64,000 nt of DNA from Komarekiella atlantica HA4396-MV6 (GCA_019359395.1 JAHHHK010000004.1:62001-126000), one strand, 5' to 3'. Counted from the stretch's first letter, positions 43,564 through 52,689 are shown. Notes: generated from the letters alone by a model not told the origin. Numbers and translations are program-made.

Positions 43564-44916
43564 ATGACGATTGAATCCAACTCTCCGAATCTACCAACCC
43601 CAGAACCCATCCCCGAAAACGACTTGCAACCAGATGACTTTGACAGTGGTACAGAGGAAAATAACCTCACTTCAGAAGCGCTAGCGGCACAACAAGCCTT
43701 AGCTACAATTTCGTCTTTGCAATCTTCACAACATACCACTGCCCTGCAAGAATCCCGTTCCAGCTTCAAGCAACAGACTACCAATCAATTAACTGTTAAG
43801 CCGAGAGCATTGGTGATTACTCTAGTAGCGATCGCCATTACTTTTATCGGATTTGCCCTAAATAACTCAATCATCGGCATCTTGGGAACGCTGGTGACTT
43901 TGATGTTATCGTTGGCGATCCTATTGCCGTGGTTGAAATATGTACTAGATGAGTGGTTTTCATCCGATGAAAAAATTTTATTTGTCGCCTTTTTGGGGCT
44001 ATTAGTAGCGATTATCGGCTTGTTTAAGTTTACTGGTGGGGCCGAGCGCCTACTTATTTGGGGACGCCAGATTAATTGGGATATTGCTGGGACTTTGGCA
44101 GAATGGTTTGGCGCTTTGGGGCAAATTCTCATTGCGATCATCGCTGTTTATGTGGCGTGGCGACAATACGTTATCTCCAAAGACTTGACAATTCAACAAA
44201 ACCTGTTGACGGTTCAGCAAAATATTATCACTCAGCAGCAGACAATTGATTCTTATTTTCAAGGCGTCTCAGATTTAGTATTAGATGAAGAAGGATTATT
44301 AGAAGATTGGCCCCAAGAACGAGCGATCGCTGAAGGACGCACTGCGGCAATTTTTAGTAGTGTTGATAGTACTGGTAAAGCGAAAATTCTCCGCTTTCTC
44401 TCACGTTCCAAGTTGCTCACACCCCTAAAACGCGATTCTCGCTTAGGTCGAGCCATTCTCAACGGCTTTGGCGGATATGCCGAAGACCGGATTGCAGGCG
44501 TGCGCGTCATCGATTTAGGCGTTATGCTAGCCGCCGCCGACCTTTCTGCTACAGATCTACGTTGGACTGATCTCAGTGAAGCTAATCTTGTCCGCGCTAA
44601 CCTCAGCGGTTGTGACTTGGTTAAAGCCAATCTCTCCCGCACCATATTGTATAATGCCAGTCTTCGCGGTGCTGACCTCAACGGGATTCGCTTATTCTAC
44701 GGTACAGTGGCGATCGCATCACCACGCAGTCGTACGCAACCACCAAACTACGAAACTGGCGAACACACCGGTGCTGTAGTGGAAAATGCCGATTTTACTG
44801 ATGTGCAACGAATGTCAGAGTCTACACGTTATTACTGCTGCGCCTGGGGTGGTGAAAAAACTAGAAGCACTATTCCCGGTGGTTGTGAAGGCATTCCTAA
44901 TAACTTAGGGCGATAG
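43564..44916 (+). CDS. Membrane protein with C-terminal pentapeptide repeats
   Basis: 450 residues. An acidic, Ser/Gln-rich N-terminus (1-75) leads to four hydrophobic segments (about 79-97, 101-122, 138-158, 180-202), then a coiled-coil-like Gln-rich stretch (LTIQQNLLTVQQNIITQQQT). A pentapeptide-repeat region follows around 320-375 (ADLSATDLRWTDLSEANLVR then ANLSGCDLVKANLSRTILYN). It ends with a Cys-rich tail (YYCCAWGG, GGCEGIPNNLGR). Pentapeptide repeats form a right-handed beta-helix and often mediate binding; the function here is unknown. The stop codon lies within a 69-bp tandem duplication. Confidence 0.85.
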   Translation: MTIESNSPNLPTPEPIPENDLQPDDFDSGTEENNLTSEALAAQQALATISSLQSSQHTTALQESRSSFKQQTTNQLTVKPRALVITLVAIAITFIGFALNNSIIGILGTLVTLMLSLAILLPWLKYVLDEWFSSDEKILFVAFLGLLVAIIGLFKFTGGAERLLIWGRQINWDIAGTLAEWFGALGQILIAIIAVYVAWRQYVISKDLTIQQNLLTVQQNIITQQQTIDSYFQGVSDLVLDEEGLLEDWPQERAIAEGRTAAIFSSVDSTGKAKILRFLSRSKLLTPLKRDSRLGRAILNGFGGYAEDRIAGVRVIDLGVMLAAADLSATDLRWTDLSEANLVRANLSGCDLVKANLSRTILYNASLRGADLNGIRLFYGTVAIASPRSRTQPPNYETGEHTGAVVENADFTDVQRMSESTRYYCCAWGGEKTRSTIPGGCEGIPNNLGR

Positions 44917-45010
44917 GCAATTTGCTGCGGCTTAGCTTCGCTTCCCGGTGGTTGTGAAGGCATTCCTAATAACTTAGGGCGATAGGCAATTTGCTGCGGC
45001 TTAGCTTCGC
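44873..45010. repeat. Exact 69-bp tandem duplication over the gene end
   Basis: The unit starting TTCCCGGTGGTTGTGAAGGC occupies 44873-44941 and again 44942-45010. It contains the last 14 codons of the pentapeptide protein, its TAG, and about 25 bp of dispersed-repeat sequence (GGCAATTTGCTGCGGCTTAG). Because 69 is divisible by three, the second copy stays in frame behind the first stop. Confidence 0.95.
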
Positions 45011-45042
45011 TATCCATTGGCGCAGCTAAGCCGAGTCCCTTA

Positions 45043-45195
45043 GTGCTGAATCACGTTAACTTGGAAGAAACTGCCCGCATGTTGAAGTATTTGGGGGAGT
45101 TGAAGCACGTATATTTGACTGCTATGGGGGAGAAGCTGTTGAGTGTGGTAGAGAAAGAATATGCCTTTGATAAAATGGCACCTAATTCCAAATGA
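45043..45195 (+). pseudogene. Short coding remnant in frame behind the pentapeptide gene
   Basis: From GTG 45043 the frame reads LNHVNLEETARMLKYLGELK then HVYLTAMGEKLLSVVEKEYA and FDKMAPNSK. The residue pattern looks like a real C-terminal helix bundle. It is in frame with the pentapeptide gene, separated by the duplicated repeat and two TAG codons. It is either the lost tail of that gene or a piece of another; family not recognised. Confidence 0.4.
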
Positions 45196-45219
45196 ACCAG
45201 TGAGCAGGAGAAAATAGCG

Positions 45220-45453
45220 ATGCAGAATATTAAGTTATGTTCTCATGTGGGATCTGATAGCATTTTGCACCTTGATATTCCAGTGGGGATAGTCAGTGGT
45301 GATATCGAAATAGAAATAAGTATTAAACCTATAAACCCATCACAAAGAGACTGGATGCCAGGTTTTTTTGAAGAAGTGATTGGCGGTTGGGCTGGAGAAC
45401 CTTTAGAAAGACCAGAACAAGGAGAGTTTGAGACGCGGGAGACGCTGTTTTGA
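45220..45453 (+). CDS. vapB: VapB-type antitoxin
   Basis: 77 residues: an N-terminal beta-rich half (DSILHLDIPVGIVSGDIEIE, ISIKPI) and the C-terminal toxin-binding tail WMPGFFEEVIGGWAGEPLER, PEQGEFETRETLF. This tail is usual in cyanobacterial antitoxins paired with PIN toxins. AGGAG lies before the ATG. Its stop overlaps the start of a PIN toxin gene (TTGA), the typical coupled layout. The toxin is deleted internally, so the antitoxin is an orphan. Confidence 0.82.
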   Translation: MQNIKLCSHVGSDSILHLDIPVGIVSGDIEIEISIKPINPSQRDWMPGFFEEVIGGWAGEPLERPEQGEFETRETLF

Positions 45454-45581
45454 CCTATTTGCTAGATACAAATGTTTGTATTCGGCTGTTGAATAATAGT
45501 AGCCAATTAGTCACGCACAATACGGGTGAGTTCAATCGAGTTCGAGAGCTAGTGATTGAAGATTGGGAAAAAGAGGAATGA
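45450..45581 (+). pseudogene. vapC: VapC PIN toxin with large internal deletion
   Basis: 43 codons: MTYLLDTNVCIRLLNNSS joined directly to QLVTHNTGEFNRVRELVIED WEKEE. The first part is the N-terminus of a PIN RNase (first catalytic Asp in LLDTN) and the second its C-terminus (VTHNTGEFNRV...IEDW). About 85-90 central residues, with the remaining acidic residues, are missing while the frame is kept. Intact homologs are about 130 residues (family knowledge). It cannot be an active nuclease. Confidence 0.88.
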
Positions 45582-45617
45582 CATCTTTATAAAGTATTTC
45601 TTGGCAAATAGAAATGA

Positions 45618-45647
45618 AGCAGGAACACACATTATTGTGTTCCTACT
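45618..45647 (+). terminator. Hairpin after the vapBC remnant
   Basis: AGCAGGAACACA (45618-45629) pairs with TGTGTTCCTACT (45636-45647) with one mismatch around CATTAT. It lies 36 bp behind the toxin remnant and about 135 bp from the stop of the ferredoxin gene on the other strand. Confidence 0.5.
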
Positions 45648-45783
45648 TAACCTAAAATTAGACTTTTTGCCAAAGTAGCTTGAAAAGACACGCGGTATAG
45701 GGATAATTCCCTTGGATGCGCTGCTTTTATTTTTCCAACATCGGTAACTCTTGCAAGAGGTTTATTGTTGAGGCGCCTAACTC

Positions 45784-46083
<300 letters not shown>

Positions 46084-46525
46084 TTAGTAGTCCTCTCTTT
46101 TGCAAACGGCAGCATAAGTTATGCTAAAGCAAACGGTACGGCTGACCTCATGGGTTAGTCGCTAGTTCAAATTTGCTTCAATTCTGATACTACGAGAAAA
46201 ACTAATGGATGTAACTGGAAATTGACCCCGATTAGTAATGAAATTTAGTTAGTTAATACCGATAAGTTTTATTTATAGAAAAAAGAACATAATAACGTTG
46301 TTTTAAGAAAAAACTATCTTTTAGATAAAAAATATAAATCTCCCGCAGCGCTATCTATTTGCAGAAGCGTCTACAGACTTCTCTGTGCCCACAGCACTAG
46401 ATTCGCACACTGGCGCGGCCTCGTAAACCTTCCAAATGGTAGGCAAGTATTGTTAGACTTCCTATAAAAAAAGAGTCCCATGCTTTCTAGCCGTGGAATT
46501 GTCAAAAACAGAACTGGTAAGGATC
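46084..46525. other. Divergent region between ferredoxin and biliverdin reductase genes
   Basis: About 440 bp with both promoters expected. AT-rich in the middle (46240-46340). CAACGTTGTTT-like inverted bits around 46290 are weak. No assigned element. Confidence 0.4.
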
Positions 46526-47545
46526 ATGTATAATTCAGAGGCAGCTTTGGAAAAAGCAAGAGTGCGTGTGGGTTTGGTTGGTACTGGGTATGCAGCAAAG
46601 CTTCGGGCTGAGGCTTTGCTGAATGACGAGCGATCGCATCTAATCGCAATTGTTGGTCATAGCCCAGAAAATACGCAAACTTTTGCCAAAGAATATCAGG
46701 CTGAAGCGTTGAGTTCTTGGCAACAGCTAGTAGAGCGCGATGATATAGATCTGGTGGTGATCTCTACTGTAAATCGAGATCATGGTGCGATCGCCCGTGC
46801 CGCACTCACCAACGGCAAACACGTAATTGTAGAGTATCCTCTTTCGTTGGATGTGGTAGAAGCTGAAGAATTGATCGCCTTAGCCAAAACACAACAAAAA
46901 CTCCTGCACGTTGAACACATTGAACTCTTAGGTGGATTGCATCAAGCCTTGAAGCAGCACTTAGCAAAAATTGGCAATGTGTTTTATGTCCGCTACAGCA
47001 CTATCAATTCCCAGTATCCCGCACCCCGCAAGTGGACTTATAACCATGAGCTTTTCGGCTTTCCCCTAATGGGTGCGCTGTCTCGCCTACATCGTCTCAC
47101 CGATTTGTTTGGTCAAGTTTTGACTGTTAACTGTCATCAGCGATATTGGGAAACCGAACAGGAGTACTACCAAACCTGTTTCTGTATTAGTCAAGTGTGC
47201 TTTACCAGCGGACTTCTCGCGCAAGTAGTCTATGGCAAAGGCGAAACCATTTGGCTCTCAGAACGCAAGTTTGAAGTTCATGGCGAAAATGGCGGGTTAA
47301 TTTTTGATGGCGACAAAGGACTTTTCATCCAGCCTGGAGAAACCACACCGATAGAGGTTGGTGCTCGTCGGGGTTTGTTTGCCAAAGACACGAGTTTGGT
47401 GTTAGACAATCTTATTGATAACACTCCTCTGTACGTAACTCCAGAGGAGAGCTTATACACCCTGAAGGTTGCTGATGCTGCACAAAGAGCCGCACAGACA
47501 GGGACAACTATATTTATGAAAAATTCTCTAGATGTAAGTTCATGA
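46526..47545 (+). CDS. bvdR: Biliverdin reductase BvdR (Gfo/Idh/MocA fold)
   Basis: 339 residues from ATG 46526; a GTG 11 codons upstream is also open. The N-terminal Rossmann motif is VRVGLVGTGYAAKLRAEALL. Motifs shared with Synechocystis BvdR as I recall it are VVISTVNRDHGAIARAAL, KHVIVEYPLSL, LLHVEHIELLGGLHQALKQH and WTYNHELFGFPLMGALSRL. The enzyme reduces biliverdin to bilirubin with NADPH; in cyanobacteria it affects phycobiliprotein content. It overlaps the next gene by 4 bp (ATGA), so the two are translated together. The assignment rests on recalled similarity, not a search. Confidence 0.85.
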   Translation: MYNSEAALEKARVRVGLVGTGYAAKLRAEALLNDERSHLIAIVGHSPENTQTFAKEYQAEALSSWQQLVERDDIDLVVISTVNRDHGAIARAALTNGKHVIVEYPLSLDVVEAEELIALAKTQQKLLHVEHIELLGGLHQALKQHLAKIGNVFYVRYSTINSQYPAPRKWTYNHELFGFPLMGALSRLHRLTDLFGQVLTVNCHQRYWETEQEYYQTCFCISQVCFTSGLLAQVVYGKGETIWLSERKFEVHGENGGLIFDGDKGLFIQPGETTPIEVGARRGLFAKDTSLVLDNLIDNTPLYVTPEESLYTLKVADAAQRAAQTGTTIFMKNSLDVSS

Positions 47546-48306
47546 AAACCGAACCAATTGTTATTTTATCTACAAGAGAACTAGACAAAATGCGTCACGT
47601 GGGACGCTTAGCAGCCAAACTTTTACAGCATCTTGAACCATTAGTGAAGCCAGGGATTAGCACTCTCCAACTCAATGATGAAGCTGAACGTTGGACACAG
47701 GCGCACGGAGCGAAAAGCGCACCTCTCGGCTACAAAGGCTATCCCAGATCGATTTGCACTAGTGTAAATGAGGTTGTTTGTCACGGTATTCCTAATGCTA
47801 AACAGATTCTCAAGGAAGGCGACATTATCAATATTGATGTGACGCTGATTGTTGAGGGCTATCACGGTGATACATCTAAGACATTCTTTGTTGGTACGCC
47901 TTCCCCCAAAGCTAAAAAGCTAGTAGAAGTTACTGAAAAATGCCGTAGCCTAGGTATTGCTGAAGTTAAACCAGGGGCACGGATTGGGGACATTGGTGCA
48001 GCCATTCAAGAGTATGCCGAAGCACAAGGCTTTTCTGTAGTGCGAGATTTCGTCGGACACGGTATCAGCAATGTTTTCCACACTGCGCCGGATATTCCTC
48101 ACTATGGCACGCGCGGCAAAGGCAAGCGTCTCAGACCAGGGATGGTTTTTACCATTGAGCCGATGATTAACGAAGGCACATGGGAAGTCGAAGTTATGAG
48201 TGATGGTTGGACTGCTTTAACCCGCGATCGCCTACTTTCTGCTCAATGTGAGCATACCTTAGCCGTAACCGAAGATGGGGTTGAAATTCTTACTCTACCA
48301 GAATAG
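47542..48306 (+). CDS. map: Methionine aminopeptidase
   Basis: 254 residues, type I MetAP. The metal ligands are visible in INIDVTLIVEGYHGDTSKTF (two Asp), DFVGHGISNVFHTAPDIPHY (His), FTIEPMIN (Glu) and SAQCEHTLAV (Glu). It removes the initiator Met in the cytosol. It is the second gene of the bvdR operon (ATGA overlap). Cyanobacteria carry several MetAPs, so this is one of probably two or three. Confidence 0.95.
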   Translation: MKTEPIVILSTRELDKMRHVGRLAAKLLQHLEPLVKPGISTLQLNDEAERWTQAHGAKSAPLGYKGYPRSICTSVNEVVCHGIPNAKQILKEGDIINIDVTLIVEGYHGDTSKTFFVGTPSPKAKKLVEVTEKCRSLGIAEVKPGARIGDIGAAIQEYAEAQGFSVVRDFVGHGISNVFHTAPDIPHYGTRGKGKRLRPGMVFTIEPMINEGTWEVEVMSDGWTALTRDRLLSAQCEHTLAVTEDGVEILTLPE

Positions 48307-49112
48307 GGTATGCAAAATTTGTTGGGAATGCCAATATCTTTGGGTATCATCAACAGTCATTTGTCATTAATAGACTTCTTGCAAAAATCGGAATAAGACG
48401 AAAATCAACCACAGCGAAAAGTAAGCGAAGCTCCGGGTAACAGAAGCGCAAAACTTTTCAAGACAGCGAAAAGTAAGCGAAGCTCCGGGTAACAGGAGCG
48501 CAAAACTTTTCAAGACAGATGAACAGGATAAACACAGCGAAAAGTTCTGTAGGCGGAGAGAAGTCTGAGCGGAGCGCAAAGTCTGAGCGGAGGTTTCCTC
48601 CGAGCAGAACTTTGTAAGAGAGGTTTCCGACGCTCGTTCGCTCTTAGCGTCGTCCCTTAGGCGAAGACTCGCTCTAAGCGTAGCCATGCCGCAGGCTTTA
48701 CGCTGCGCTATCCGTTGGCGCAGCCCGCCAAGAGCGAAAAGTTCTGCGGAGAGAAGTTGCCATAGCGCAGCGTTAGCGAGTCATCGAGCGTCGGAGGGTT
48801 TCCCTCCAAGCAAACTTCGGGGAGGGCAACCCTGGGCAGGAAACTTTTCAAGACAGGCATCAGAACTTCTCCCAACGCGAAGTAGCGTCTCGTAGAGAAG
48901 GGGAGACGCAATCATGCGAACGGGGTTTCCCAACCTAGGAACGCCACTTGCTACAAGCCGGGAAACCCGTCCAACGCAGTGGCTCAACTTTTCAAGACAG
49001 ATAAATATCGGTGTTTATCCGTGTTTATCTGTGGTTAAATTTAAAAAATCTCGACTTATGCAAGAGATCTAATAAATACAAATCACTAATGACAACCCTG
49101 ATAAACATGCAT
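48307..49112. repeat. Long repeat mosaic, no gene
   Basis: Over 800 bp of layered repeats. A 52-bp tandem pair (48411-48462 and 48463-48514, unit starting ACAGCGAAAAGTAAGCGAAG) is followed by AACTTTTCAAGACAG words repeated four times across the block. At 48612-48720 there is an inverted copy of the 38697-38822 repeat. Several frames cross it on both strands, but all are made of repeat translation. The last 100 bp carry TGTTTATCCGTGTTTATCTG direct repeats. Confidence 0.85.
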
Positions 49113-49141
49113 GTAGAGACGTTACAATGCAACGTCTCTAC
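49113..49141 (+). terminator. Palindromic repeat with T-run (GTAGAGACG family)
   Basis: GTAGAGACGTTACA and TGCAACGTCTCTAC form a near-perfect stem followed on the plus strand by TTTTTTAATT. It is the strongest copy of the repeat also seen at 20041. By position it could stop any plus-strand transcript arriving from the repeat block; the gene on its right ends toward it from the other side. Confidence 0.6.
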
Positions 49142-49145
49142 TTTT

Positions 49146-50846
49146 TTAATTGGTATTAATCTCGTCGCTGAGAATTTTAATTTGAGTACCGGGATAGTAG
49201 AATTGCAAAATTTTTGGATTTGACCAACCTAGTTTGGCTAAATTTTGAGCACCAGTTTGGCTCAAACCGACTCCATGTCCCAACCCACCACCAATAAAGG
49301 CGTATCCCCAAAGATCTTGTTTGCCTTTATTCAAAGGTTCCAGATAAAAAAGCGTACTTCTGGGAGCAGCAAAGGCACTACGAACTTCGTCTTTGTGGAG
49401 CGTAAAAGTGCCGATATCAGTTTTAACAGCAAGTTCAAGAATACGTCCGCTCGAACTTCGCTTAGTTACGGCCATAGCCTGAATGGTTTTAAATTTGGCA
49501 TAGGGATTCTTTTTCACCTGCAAAAATTTCTGTAAGCCCTTAGTAATGTTCTCAAGAGAAGTTTCTTTGCGCCAACGAAACATATTCCAACTGCTTTCAT
49601 TAAATCCTTGTTGGCGATTAATAAACTGCTGAAAATTCTTTTCATTGGCTAAACTCTGTTTAGACAAGTTCCAAAGATTAATTGGAGCATCTACTACAGG
49701 GCGCAGATAGGCACGATCCTCACCATTCCAGACATCGCTAAAAGAGGCGGTGACGCCACCAGTTGTAGAAGAATAAAGGGCATCTACTAATTGGTCTTCA
49801 TAAGTTAGAACCATACCCCTGGTTGAGGCGATCGCTCGATCTGTGACGGGAGCTACTCCATTTAGCCCATAATAAACTTGGCAATGAGTATCAGCACACA
49901 ACTGATAGTTATCTGCGGCAAATCTCCGTAAATTACGCAAGGCATAAGTCCGAGCCAGAATCGTTTGGGCTTCTAGGGCTGCTTTTGGCGCATCTGTGCC
50001 AATTTCATAAGGTACAACCCCACGCAAATAAGTTTCTAAGGGCACTTGGTTAACTAAAGTGTATGTACCGTAAGCATTTGGTTGTAAGTTCATCCGCCCT
50101 GCATAGAGACGAGCATTTTCAGGTTTTTCGCTTTTATTTACCCGAATCAAGTTTTTATCACTACTAATTTCCAGATTGTTCGGGCTGTAGCGATTACCAT
50201 TTACTACCCAACTAACTCGCGGTACTTTTTGCAGGATTTTAGTGTCAATATATGCCCCTTTCTTGCCAGAAGCTTGGATGTTCTGGAGTAGCAAGCGTCG
50301 CAGTAAGGGCGTGCTGTAAACATCCCGTTTTGCCCAAACTTGCCAGCGTTCTGGTTGGGCTACTTCCACCTCAATTCCCTGAGAGCGCCAGTTTTTAGCA
50401 CTGTCTTCGGCAGTTTCAAAGGTGCGGTAATTGCCTAAAACTACTACTTCCTCAACTGCCGGTTGGCGTAAAGCCTGCATTACTGTTTCCAGCTTTACGG
50501 GGTCTTTTGTAACCAGAATTTGCTGTTTGTTACCTTTTTTAAATCTTAACTTTAAGCGATCGCCTTTTGTCGGTTCTAATTGCAGCTTGGCTGTGGGCTT
50601 CTCTCCAAATCGCTGCACAATCCCAATTTTCAGTTCTACATCCTTTGTATTGCTCGCTGGGCCTGATGCAGCAGTCAGTCCCAACAAGCAAAATGTTGCC
50701 AGCACAGTGTAAGAAAAACGCCAGAATGAAAATTGCATAGCTACTTGAGAGACAAGCGGTAGCGAGTCCTTGAGTGTTTTCTGCCCCTCAATGAAGCGTT
50801 GGGGCAGATTTTTCAATTGCTTTGTAGTGCGGTGTTTTTGTCGCAT
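49146..50846 (-). CDS. SpoIID/LytB-domain secreted protein
   Basis: 566 residues. The start ATG at 50846 has GGAG 7 bp upstream. The N-terminus is a basic 36-residue extension before a signal/anchor (FSYTVLATFCLLGLTAAS). The N-terminal half is SPOR-like or domain-free and contains repeated beta motifs. The SpoIID domain is in the C-terminal half: LVNQVPLETYLRGVVPYEIG, AALEAQTILARTYALRN, and near the end GGGLGHGVGLSQTGAQNLAK. SpoIID cleaves denuded peptidoglycan glycans in Bacillus; cyanobacterial members are uncharacterised. It overlaps, in opposite orientation, only the upstream DNA of srxA. Confidence 0.92.
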   Translation of the reverse strand: MRQKHRTTKQLKNLPQRFIEGQKTLKDSLPLVSQVAMQFSFWRFSYTVLATFCLLGLTAASGPASNTKDVELKIGIVQRFGEKPTAKLQLEPTKGDRLKLRFKKGNKQQILVTKDPVKLETVMQALRQPAVEEVVVLGNYRTFETAEDSAKNWRSQGIEVEVAQPERWQVWAKRDVYSTPLLRRLLLQNIQASGKKGAYIDTKILQKVPRVSWVVNGNRYSPNNLEISSDKNLIRVNKSEKPENARLYAGRMNLQPNAYGTYTLVNQVPLETYLRGVVPYEIGTDAPKAALEAQTILARTYALRNLRRFAADNYQLCADTHCQVYYGLNGVAPVTDRAIASTRGMVLTYEDQLVDALYSSTTGGVTASFSDVWNGEDRAYLRPVVDAPINLWNLSKQSLANEKNFQQFINRQQGFNESSWNMFRWRKETSLENITKGLQKFLQVKKNPYAKFKTIQAMAVTKRSSSGRILELAVKTDIGTFTLHKDEVRSAFAAPRSTLFYLEPLNKGKQDLWGYAFIGGGLGHGVGLSQTGAQNLAKLGWSNPKILQFYYPGTQIKILSDEINTN

Positions 50847-50958
50847 TAGTGCTCCAATGATACCATTACCAATTTTGCCCCAAAGATCAGTTGCAAAACG
50901 AAGTCATAATGACTATGATTTATTTAGAGACACAAAGAACTACTTGGGAAAACACTTT

Positions 50959-51222
50959 ATGGTTAGAGTCCAAGAAATTCCATTAAATCAGATTCAACGG
51001 CCGTTGCCCCGTGCGAACGATCCCAATAAAGTGCAAGCTTTGATGGAATCGATAGCGGAGATTGGGCAGCAAGAACCCATTGATGTCTTAGAAGTAGATG
51101 GACAGTATTATGGCTTTTCTGGTTGCCATCGTTATGAAGCTTGCCAGCGTTTAGGCAAAGAAACCATATTAGCCAGAGTCCGTAAAGCTAATCGCAGCGT
51201 TCTGAAGATGCACCTGGCATAG
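50959..51222 (+). CDS. srxA: Sulfiredoxin
   Basis: 87 residues from ATG 50959. The frame is open 63 codons further upstream, but those overlap the SpoIID-type gene and lack conservation. MVRVQEIPLNQIQRPLPRAN opens a ParB-like fold, and YGFSGCHRYEACQRLG holds the sulfiredoxin active-site Cys in the FSGCHR motif. It ends RKANRSVLKMHLA. It repairs over-oxidised (sulfinic) 2-Cys peroxiredoxins with ATP. It is followed after 95 bp by a Dps gene, giving an oxidative-defence pair. Confidence 0.93.
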   Translation: MVRVQEIPLNQIQRPLPRANDPNKVQALMESIAEIGQQEPIDVLEVDGQYYGFSGCHRYEACQRLGKETILARVRKANRSVLKMHLA

Positions 51223-51317
51223 AGAATGGGGCATAAGGCATAGGACATGGTAAAAAGTAACAGACAATCAAATAATGCCCAATACACAACTACATATAAC
51301 CCAATTAGGAGAAAATT

Positions 51318-51809
51318 ATGTCATCTAAAGCAACAGTTAAGAATGTAAATATCGGCATTGACGAAACGAGTCGGGCTAAAATTGCCGAAGGGTTGTCTCG
51401 TTTATTAGCCGACACCTATACACTATATCTAAAAACTCATAACTTCCATTGGAACGTTACAGGGCCGATGTTCCAAACCTTGCATTTGATGTTTGAGACA
51501 CAGTATACAGAATTAGCTCTAGCAGTTGATTTAATTGCCGAGAGGATTAGAGCACTTGGCTATCCCGCACCAGGAACTTACAGCGAATATGTCAAGCTGA
51601 GTTCGATCGCAGAAACTCCTGGAGTTCCTAAAGCTACAGAAATGATTGGCTTACTAGTGGAAGGACAAGAAGCTGTAGTGCGAACTGCACGGTCTATTTT
51701 TCCCGTAGTGGAAGAAGTTAACGACGAACCCACTGCCGATTTATTAACCCAGCGGATGCAAGTACACGAAAAAACAGCTTGGATGTTGAGAAGTTTGCTG
51801 GAAGAATAG
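51318..51809 (+). CDS. dps: Dps-family ferritin-like DNA-binding protein
   Basis: 163 residues with the Dps ferroxidase region [20 protein letters not shown] followed by the acidic helix [20 protein letters not shown]. Four-helix-bundle length is normal. AGGAG lies 8 bp upstream of the ATG. Dps dodecamers store iron, detoxify hydrogen peroxide and can coat DNA. Adjacent to sulfiredoxin. Confidence 0.95.
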   Translation: MSSKATVKNVNIGIDETSRAKIAEGLSRLLADTYTLYLKTHNFHWNVTGPMFQTLHLMFETQYTELALAVDLIAERIRALGYPAPGTYSEYVKLSSIAETPGVPKATEMIGLLVEGQEAVVRTARSIFPVVEEVNDEPTADLLTQRMQVHEKTAWMLRSLLEE

Positions 51810-51810
51810 G

Positions 51811-51851
51811 ACTGGGGATTGGGGACTAGGGACTGGGGATTGGAGACTGGG
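51811..51851. repeat. Heptameric tandem repeats (ACTGGGG type)
   Basis: A run ACTGGGGATTGGGGACTAGG then GACTGGGGATTGGAGACTGG is the complement type of the STRR at 18112-18167. It lies directly behind dps. Confidence 0.8.
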
Positions 51852-51922
51852 AAAGAATTCTTTTAATCCTCAATCCAATATTCAATACACTAATCCCTAC
51901 CTAATACAATCCCCAATGCCCT

Positions 51923-52606
51923 ATGCCCAATACTAATTTCACCCAGAAGTTGCAAGATTTAATGCAACAAGTAGATATTTCTAGTTTTAGAGCGCTGAGT
52001 CGTGCTGCTGGTGTCTCAGAGCGCCAAATTTTGCGGTTACGCCAAGGGAAGTTAGAGCAGATGCGGATGGACGTGCTGCTCAAGCTGTCACTAATACTAC
52101 AAATGCCATTGAGTGAATTAGTGGCTACTTTTTCAGTACCGAGTGTTGAGTATCAAGTATCTTCAGAACAGGCTAAACCAGAGCTATCCGCTAACAGCAC
52201 TAGCAAAGAGATTGCAGATTTAAAAAGAGAGTACCAGCGATCGCAGCTTCAGTTAGAAGAACAACGAGAGGTATTGCTGCAAGAGTTTCAGCAGTCGAGT
52301 TTGCAACTGCTGGAGTCCTTATTATTGCAATGGCCCACAGCAGCGCAGAAAGCGCAGGAAAATCCCCAGTTAGCAGCAGTCAAAATAGTGCCGTTGGTGC
52401 AAAAACCCCTAGAAAAACTTTTGCAGGCGTGGGGTGTGGAAGCGATCGCACCTGTGGGAGCCGAAATACCTTATGATCCCCAGTTACACCAGTTGTTTGA
52501 GGGGAACTCACAACCTGGTGAAATAGTCAAGGTGCGCTACACTGGTTATCTTCAAGGCGACAAACTGCTTTATCGAGCTAAAGTCAGTCCTGTTAGAGAA
52601 AGTTAG
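51923..52606 (+). CDS. HTH (XRE-like) – GrpE-like fusion protein
   Basis: 227 residues. The N-terminal ~60 form a Cro/C1-like helix-turn-helix (SSFRALSRAAGVSERQILRL, RQGKLEQMRMDVLLKLSLIL). A long coiled coil follows (about 90-135, EIADLKREYQRSQLQLEEQR), then a GrpE-like C-terminus: LQAWGVEAIAPVGAEIPYDP, QLHQLFEGNSQPGEIVKVRY, LYRAKVSPV. GrpE is the nucleotide-exchange factor of DnaK, with the same coiled coil plus beta-domain order. The added DNA-binding domain could let chaperone status feed into transcription; this is inference. No Shine-Dalgarno is visible before the ATG. Confidence 0.82.
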   Translation: MPNTNFTQKLQDLMQQVDISSFRALSRAAGVSERQILRLRQGKLEQMRMDVLLKLSLILQMPLSELVATFSVPSVEYQVSSEQAKPELSANSTSKEIADLKREYQRSQLQLEEQREVLLQEFQQSSLQLLESLLLQWPTAAQKAQENPQLAAVKIVPLVQKPLEKLLQAWGVEAIAPVGAEIPYDPQLHQLFEGNSQPGEIVKVRYTGYLQGDKLLYRAKVSPVRES

Positions 52607-52634
52607 GACGCAAATTTTCGCCACCTCAGCAATC

Positions 52635-52689
52635 AGAACCCCGACTTCTTGAAGAAGTTGGGGTTCTGTCTTGAAGAAGTTGGGGTTCT
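52635..52689 (+). terminator. Hairpin with a duplicated arm behind the GrpE-like gene
   Basis: AGAACCCCGACTTCTT (52635-52650) pairs with GAAGAAGTTGGGGTTCT (to 52667). The right arm, CTTGAAGAAGTTGGGGTTCT (52648-52667), is repeated at 52670-52689 with a 22-bp period, so the left arm can pair with either copy. It lies 29 bp behind the stop. Such pairs are also a dispersed repeat type. Confidence 0.55.

Noticed and set aside
48367-48987. Open frames in the repeat mosaic behind map
   Set aside because: Sequence is tandem and inverted repeat DNA; the frames repeat the same peptide words and lack ribosome sites.
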